From the NCBI RefSeq assembly GCF_000381525.1, contig NZ_KB906613.1, positions 1 through 64,000 of the forward strand: a DNA stretch of 64,000 nt, in the 5' to 3' direction. The notes below the pieces were generated by a model. It made no database searches. It was not told the DNA's origin and saw nothing but the letters and a program-made list of their open reading frames with translations. This document shows positions 60,553 to 64,000 of the stretch, piece after piece (the stretch's first letter is position 1; each line of letters begins with the position of its first letter). Source of the DNA: Peptostreptococcus anaerobius VPI 4330 = DSM 2949 (GTDB lineage Bacteria; Bacillota; Clostridia; Peptostreptococcales; Peptostreptococcaceae). The translations under genes and the position numbers were made by a program.

Positions 60553-62220
60553 CTAAAAAATCCTGTCCATAAGTTTTTTATAAAACATATTCTCTTGCTC
60601 ATACCCATTTATGGCAGTATCCGAAGTCATAATATATACGTTTTTGTACTTTGAAAGAACTCTATCTATTTCTAGGTCTATAGAATACTCCATAAGGTCC
60701 TTGTAAAACAAGCTTATATTGTCTTTTGTGATATTAGACAATATAGAATCATCAAAAAATCCAATCTGGCTATAAATTGAATCCTCTAAAACTGGATCAT
60801 ATCTCTTAGAGCTTGCGTCGAATACTATTAGGTGGTTCCTTTTAGTGTCAAGACTCTTTAAATCTTCTTTTGTCATAAGCAATATAGATGGCATCGCCAT
60901 ATTTTCTAGTTTTACCTTGCTAGAAGAATAATAGGAAATAGCCTGCCTCATATAATTATACTTGGACTCGTCATCTACCAAATCTCCAAGCTCCTCAATC
61001 AGGTCTGTCATCTTGGCTACCATACTTATAGACTCAGGTGTTTGATTTACATACTTTTTATAGAAATTCTTTACAAACTCCGAGTCAGACATCCTATACT
61101 CATAGCTAAACTCAGCCTCAGCTATACTTTCTTCAATCCTATCTATGCTTATAAGACTTGGATCATCACCGTCATCTATGCTATCTAGGTCCAATACAGG
61201 TGACATATTATTCCTTATGTTGTTTCTTACTTCTTTTAGGTATTTTTCCATATTTTTCCTAAGGTCTATATAGTTCTTGTCCTTGTAGACCACAGTCAAT
61301 AGTTCAATCTTTTCTTCATCAGATAAGATATACTCACAGTCCTTGTAAATAGCTAGTGCTGCTAGGCATACCACAGCTTCCAGGTTTGAACCAAAATTTT
61401 TGGATACTGCTATTGGTCTAATGTCTAAGGTTGGACTAATGTCTATATCCATAGATATTATATCCTCATTAAGACTTGGAACCACTATAGCTATATCATC
61501 CTGACTTATACCCTTGTCATTTTTTAGGCTATAAATCAAGTTGATCAGGCCATTTTTCATATCTTGATAACTAGAGTAGTCATGGTTTTGAATGATATTC
61601 CTAGTCTTACCTTCAATCCTATCATCTTTATTTATTTTATTACTTCTAAATTTTTCAGATATAGAATTATCACTCACTATATTTTTACCTATAGCCTTCA
61701 AATTGTCCGGATAATTCGCACTATCCAAAAGTCCACAAAAATTCTCATATATCATAGGTCTGTCATAAATATTATTTTTATTTAGGATAGACCTGTACTC
61801 TATAATTAAATTGTTTAGGTCGTTGTAGGTCTGGTCAGTTTTTTTCCCTCTTTTGAACCTAGCAATTCTTTTTGATATAGCATCAACTGGTATCTGATTT
61901 TGAACTGACATTTCCATTATTTTATAGGCAGTTCTTGCAATACTTATACTAGTAGAATTAATTGTATTAAAGTAGGCATCAAATACCCTCCTATCATCAA
62001 TTATCTTCTTTAGTAGGCAAAGAGAACCATCAAGAGATATCACTTTAGGTCTTATACCATCACCTACAAGAGGCCAGTAGATGTCCACTTGATCAATTAT
62101 ATAAGAATCATAGGATGAAAATACCACCGACATAGACCAGTCGCATGACCTTTGTGAGTAATACTTTTCCTTTTCTATTAAACTTTCGATATTTTTCTTA
62201 TATAGGTTAATATTTTTCAT
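60553..62220 (-). CDS. AddB/RecC-like protein without ATPase motifs (putative scaffold)
   Basis: I do not recognise a named family. The 555 residues have no Walker A or B. The layout follows a superfamily 1 helicase or AddB: an N-terminal alpha/beta part with VISLDGSLCLLKKI, a helical part, then ISQDDIAIVVPSL (near 240) like the second RecA fold. The end (NHLIVFDASSKRYDP followed by KYKNVYIMTSD) parallels AddB (TRVLILIGTNEGVFP followed by ERLYVTYP). It is the first gene of a tight run with a helicase and a RecB-like nuclease. I infer an inactive helicase-fold partner, comparable to AddB or RecC. GAGAGGA precedes the ATG. Confidence 0.65.
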   Translation of the reverse strand: MKNINLYKKNIESLIEKEKYYSQRSCDWSMSVVFSSYDSYIIDQVDIYWPLVGDGIRPKVISLDGSLCLLKKIIDDRRVFDAYFNTINSTSISIARTAYKIMEMSVQNQIPVDAISKRIARFKRGKKTDQTYNDLNNLIIEYRSILNKNNIYDRPMIYENFCGLLDSANYPDNLKAIGKNIVSDNSISEKFRSNKINKDDRIEGKTRNIIQNHDYSSYQDMKNGLINLIYSLKNDKGISQDDIAIVVPSLNEDIISMDIDISPTLDIRPIAVSKNFGSNLEAVVCLAALAIYKDCEYILSDEEKIELLTVVYKDKNYIDLRKNMEKYLKEVRNNIRNNMSPVLDLDSIDDGDDPSLISIDRIEESIAEAEFSYEYRMSDSEFVKNFYKKYVNQTPESISMVAKMTDLIEELGDLVDDESKYNYMRQAISYYSSSKVKLENMAMPSILLMTKEDLKSLDTKRNHLIVFDASSKRYDPVLEDSIYSQIGFFDDSILSNITKDNISLFYKDLMEYSIDLEIDRVLSKYKNVYIMTSDTAINGYEQENMFYKKLMDRIF

Positions 62221-62326
62221 ATCTATTGTCCTCTCTTTGCTACTTGTGTTGCTTATATTATATCATATACTTCTATTATTATTTTACATATAGTATCTTG
62301 ATTTATCTTATCGACTTTTCTAAAAT

Positions 62327-62365
62327 AAAAAAGACGATAAAATTTTACTTGTATCGTCTTTTTTG
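62327..62365. terminator. Rho-independent terminator, both directions, after the cation transporter gene
   Basis: AAAAGACGATA pairs with TATCGTCTTTT, giving six T on either strand. On the minus strand it ends the cation transporter transcript. The stretch 62221-62326, before the AddB-like gene, is AT-rich and probably holds that operon's promoter, but I see no good match. Confidence 0.88.
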
Positions 62366-62379
62366 AGTATATAATTGTA

Positions 62380-62479
62380 TATAACTTAAAAATTCTTTTT
62401 TAATTATAATTTGAAAATTGTTTTTTTCTTATAACTTAAAAATTCTTTTTTAATTATAACTTAAAAATTCTTTTTTTCA
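62380..62479. repeat. Four 25-bp tandem repeats after the cation transporter gene
   Basis: Units at 62380, 62405, 62430 and 62455, beginning TATAACTTAAAAATTCTTTT. Units 1 and 3 are identical, unit 4 differs only at its end, unit 2 is diverged. They lie between the stop codon and the terminator, so they are transcribed as 3' untranslated RNA. Confidence 0.9.
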
Positions 62480-62521
62480 TCATAACTGTTAAATTGGTCG
62501 CTTTTAAACTGTTTTTTCGTA

Positions 62522-63637
62522 TTAATCAGTTGTATCAAGATCTAGGGTTATCCTAACCTCATAATCCCTGTATTTTTCCATGACCCTAATCTTCATCTCT
62601 TCAAGTATTTCTTCCTTGTTGACACAGTCAAAGTCCATTATTAGGTCAAAGTTTATTACCTTGTTTTCGCTATCTAAATGAAAACCATGCATCTGGAGAA
62701 TATGTTCTCTAGACATAACCATCTTGGTAATGCTGTGCTTGATCTCTTGAGCCATATCATCAGTTGTATTTATAGAATATATACCTATAGCCGCCATCAA
62801 TATTCCGTACTCGTTCAATATCCTATCTGCTATTTTTCTCTCTATATCATCTATCATACCAGCATTCCAATAATCAGGTATCTCGATATGGGCAGATCCA
62901 ATTACCATCTCTGGACCATAGTTATTTATTATAAGGTCATATACACCTTCAACACCTTCAAATTCCATTATTGTACGCTTAATTGAGTCAGTAAGTTCTC
63001 TTTCAGGTCTTTCTCCAACAATATTACTAGATGCCTCCATTATAGAATCTACACCAGCTTTTATAACTACAAAAGATATACCTAAGGCTAGCCATGATTC
63101 TATACCCACACCTCTGAACATATATATTAGACCAGCAATTATTGTCGCTGTAGATATAACTGCATCCATCTTCGCATCAACACCCGAAGCCTTTAAGGAA
63201 TCAGAGTTCAGTTCAATACCCTTTTTTTGAGTATAATTTCCCAGGAATATCTTTACAACTACAGCCAACAACATTATACCTAAAATCATATTTGTATAGC
63301 TAGGCTTTGTAGGATTTATTATCTTCTTTATAGACTCTATACTAGCTGCAACACCAGCATATAAGACTATTACTGCAACTACCATACCTGCTATATATTC
63401 TATTCTTCCATGACCCATAGGATGCTTTTTATCTGGTTTCCTATTTGCTATCAAGGTCCCTATAATTGTAACTACAGATGAAAGTGAATCAGTTAGGTTG
63501 TTGATACCGTCCATAGTAATAGCTATAGATCCGGATATAAATCCAAGCCCAACCTTAGTTCCCGATAGTATTAGATTTGCTATTATACCTATTATACCTG
63601 TTTTTATTATTTGCCTTTGACGACTTTCTATTTCCAT
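62522..63637 (-). CDS. Cation diffusion facilitator (divalent metal/proton antiporter)
   Basis: 371-residue metal efflux protein. Six membrane helices fill residues 15-205, with the metal site in DGINNLTDSLSS (two Asp, near 43 and 47) and HPMGHGRIEY (near 77). A C-terminal cytoplasmic domain (about 215-371) is longer than usual. The pattern with His and Asp is compatible with Zn, Fe or Mn; the metal is not determinable here. GGGGTGG precedes the ATG. A TATAAT at 63718-63723 (minus strand) is a possible promoter. It lies directly downstream of the rRNA operon. Confidence 0.92.
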   Translation of the reverse strand: MEIESRQRQIIKTGIIGIIANLILSGTKVGLGFISGSIAITMDGINNLTDSLSSVVTIIGTLIANRKPDKKHPMGHGRIEYIAGMVVAVIVLYAGVAASIESIKKIINPTKPSYTNMILGIMLLAVVVKIFLGNYTQKKGIELNSDSLKASGVDAKMDAVISTATIIAGLIYMFRGVGIESWLALGISFVVIKAGVDSIMEASSNIVGERPERELTDSIKRTIMEFEGVEGVYDLIINNYGPEMVIGSAHIEIPDYWNAGMIDDIERKIADRILNEYGILMAAIGIYSINTTDDMAQEIKHSITKMVMSREHILQMHGFHLDSENKVINFDLIMDFDCVNKEEILEEMKIRVMEKYRDYEVRITLDLDTTD

Positions 63638-63801
63638 TGCTTACTACCACCCCTATATATTTTTTCATTCCTTTAATTTTACACTTTTTAGATTTAATTT
63701 ACAAGAATATTATCCCCATTATAGGCTTTGTTTACATACATTTAACATATCTTGTATGATTAAAAATACCCTTTCAAATATATCAAATAATATTAACTAT
63801 G

Positions 63802-63831
63802 TAAAAAAGAGTCTAGACAAAATCTAGACTC
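63802..63831 (-). terminator. Rho-independent terminator of the rRNA operon
   Basis: On the minus strand GAGTCTAGA (63831-63823) pairs perfectly with TCTAGACTC (63817-63809) over a five-base loop, followed by six T. It lies six bases after the 5S gene. Confidence 0.95.
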
Positions 63832-63837
63832 TAATCA

Positions 63838-63952
<115 letters not shown>

Positions 63953-64000
63953 ATTATTTAATTAAAGGTTTGTACCCTCAAAACTGAATATTTAATGAGC
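63953..64000 (-). other. 23S-5S spacer of the rRNA operon
   Basis: On the minus strand the spacer has ATTCAGTTTTGAGGGTACAA, a typical Firmicutes spacer sequence just before 5S. The 23S gene must lie beyond the window edge. Confidence 0.75.

Noticed and set aside
62380-62479. CRISPR-like or small-RNA array
   Set aside because: Tandem 25-base units without unique spacers; simple repeat is the better description.

Overview
The window is a gene-dense, AT-rich stretch of chromosome from a low-GC Gram-positive anaerobe. Every gene I can support, and the rRNA operon tail at the right end, lies on the minus strand, so the whole 64 kb is probably leading strand of one replichore. The anaerobe call rests on the rubrerythrin / PerR / superoxide reductase set. 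Clostridia is suggested by ribosomal protein L27 with the Prp-cleaved N-terminus, GGAGG-type ribosome binding sites, and gene order (fmt-def-priA-coaBC-rpoZ-gmk-yicC; lspA-rluD-pyrR; rplU-prp-rpmA-obgE). My best guess is Peptostreptococcaceae, possibly Peptostreptococcus. That is inference from protein style, not a database match. No sporulation gene is visible. Genes below are described in the direction of transcription, from high to low coordinate.

Right edge (64000-62220): the 23S-5S spacer, 5S rRNA and its terminator, then a cation diffusion facilitator gene followed by 25-bp tandem repeats and a two-way terminator. Next comes the most interesting block (62220-45948), a seven-gene DNA-end-processing run: an AddB-like protein with no ATPase motifs, a UvrD-family helicase, a small RecB-like nuclease, then addB, addA, sbcD and sbcC. 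The first three look like a second AddAB-type machine split over three polypeptides. After it come a MoxR ATPase and von Willebrand A protein pair, mscL, niaR, a TatD-like hydrolase, an ABC exporter, and an ArsR repressor with a metal-exporting P-type ATPase. The repressor has an excellent operator, and the ATPase gene is bordered by several short repeats.

Middle (35630-20530): a sigma-70 family factor with an N-terminal four-cysteine cluster and a 26-bp palindrome upstream; rplU-prp-rpmA-obgE-yhbY behind an L21 leader; threonine deaminase and RidA; a TetR-controlled transporter operon (two IrtAB/YbtPQ-like half transporters plus a complete ECF module) with a clear promoter and perfect operator; uspA; and a rubrerythrin-perR-superoxide reductase operon. 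The superoxide reductase has lost its rubredoxin-like iron centre.

Left (20420-1): housekeeping genes mtnN, trpS, polA, coaE, a lytic transglycosylase, a secreted SH3-NlpC/P60 endopeptidase with WalR-like boxes upstream, lspA-rluD-pyrR-rqcH, yicC-gmk-rpoZ-coaBC-priA-def-fmt and a YugP-type zinc peptidase. The left edge holds the 5' end of a bacterial class C group II intron placed directly behind the yugP terminator, the usual target of that class. Its 3' part lies outside the window.

All start choices are from the sequence alone. Several were moved to internal starts because only those have a well-spaced ribosome binding site. No tRNA, CRISPR array, insertion sequence with a transposase, or prophage was seen.
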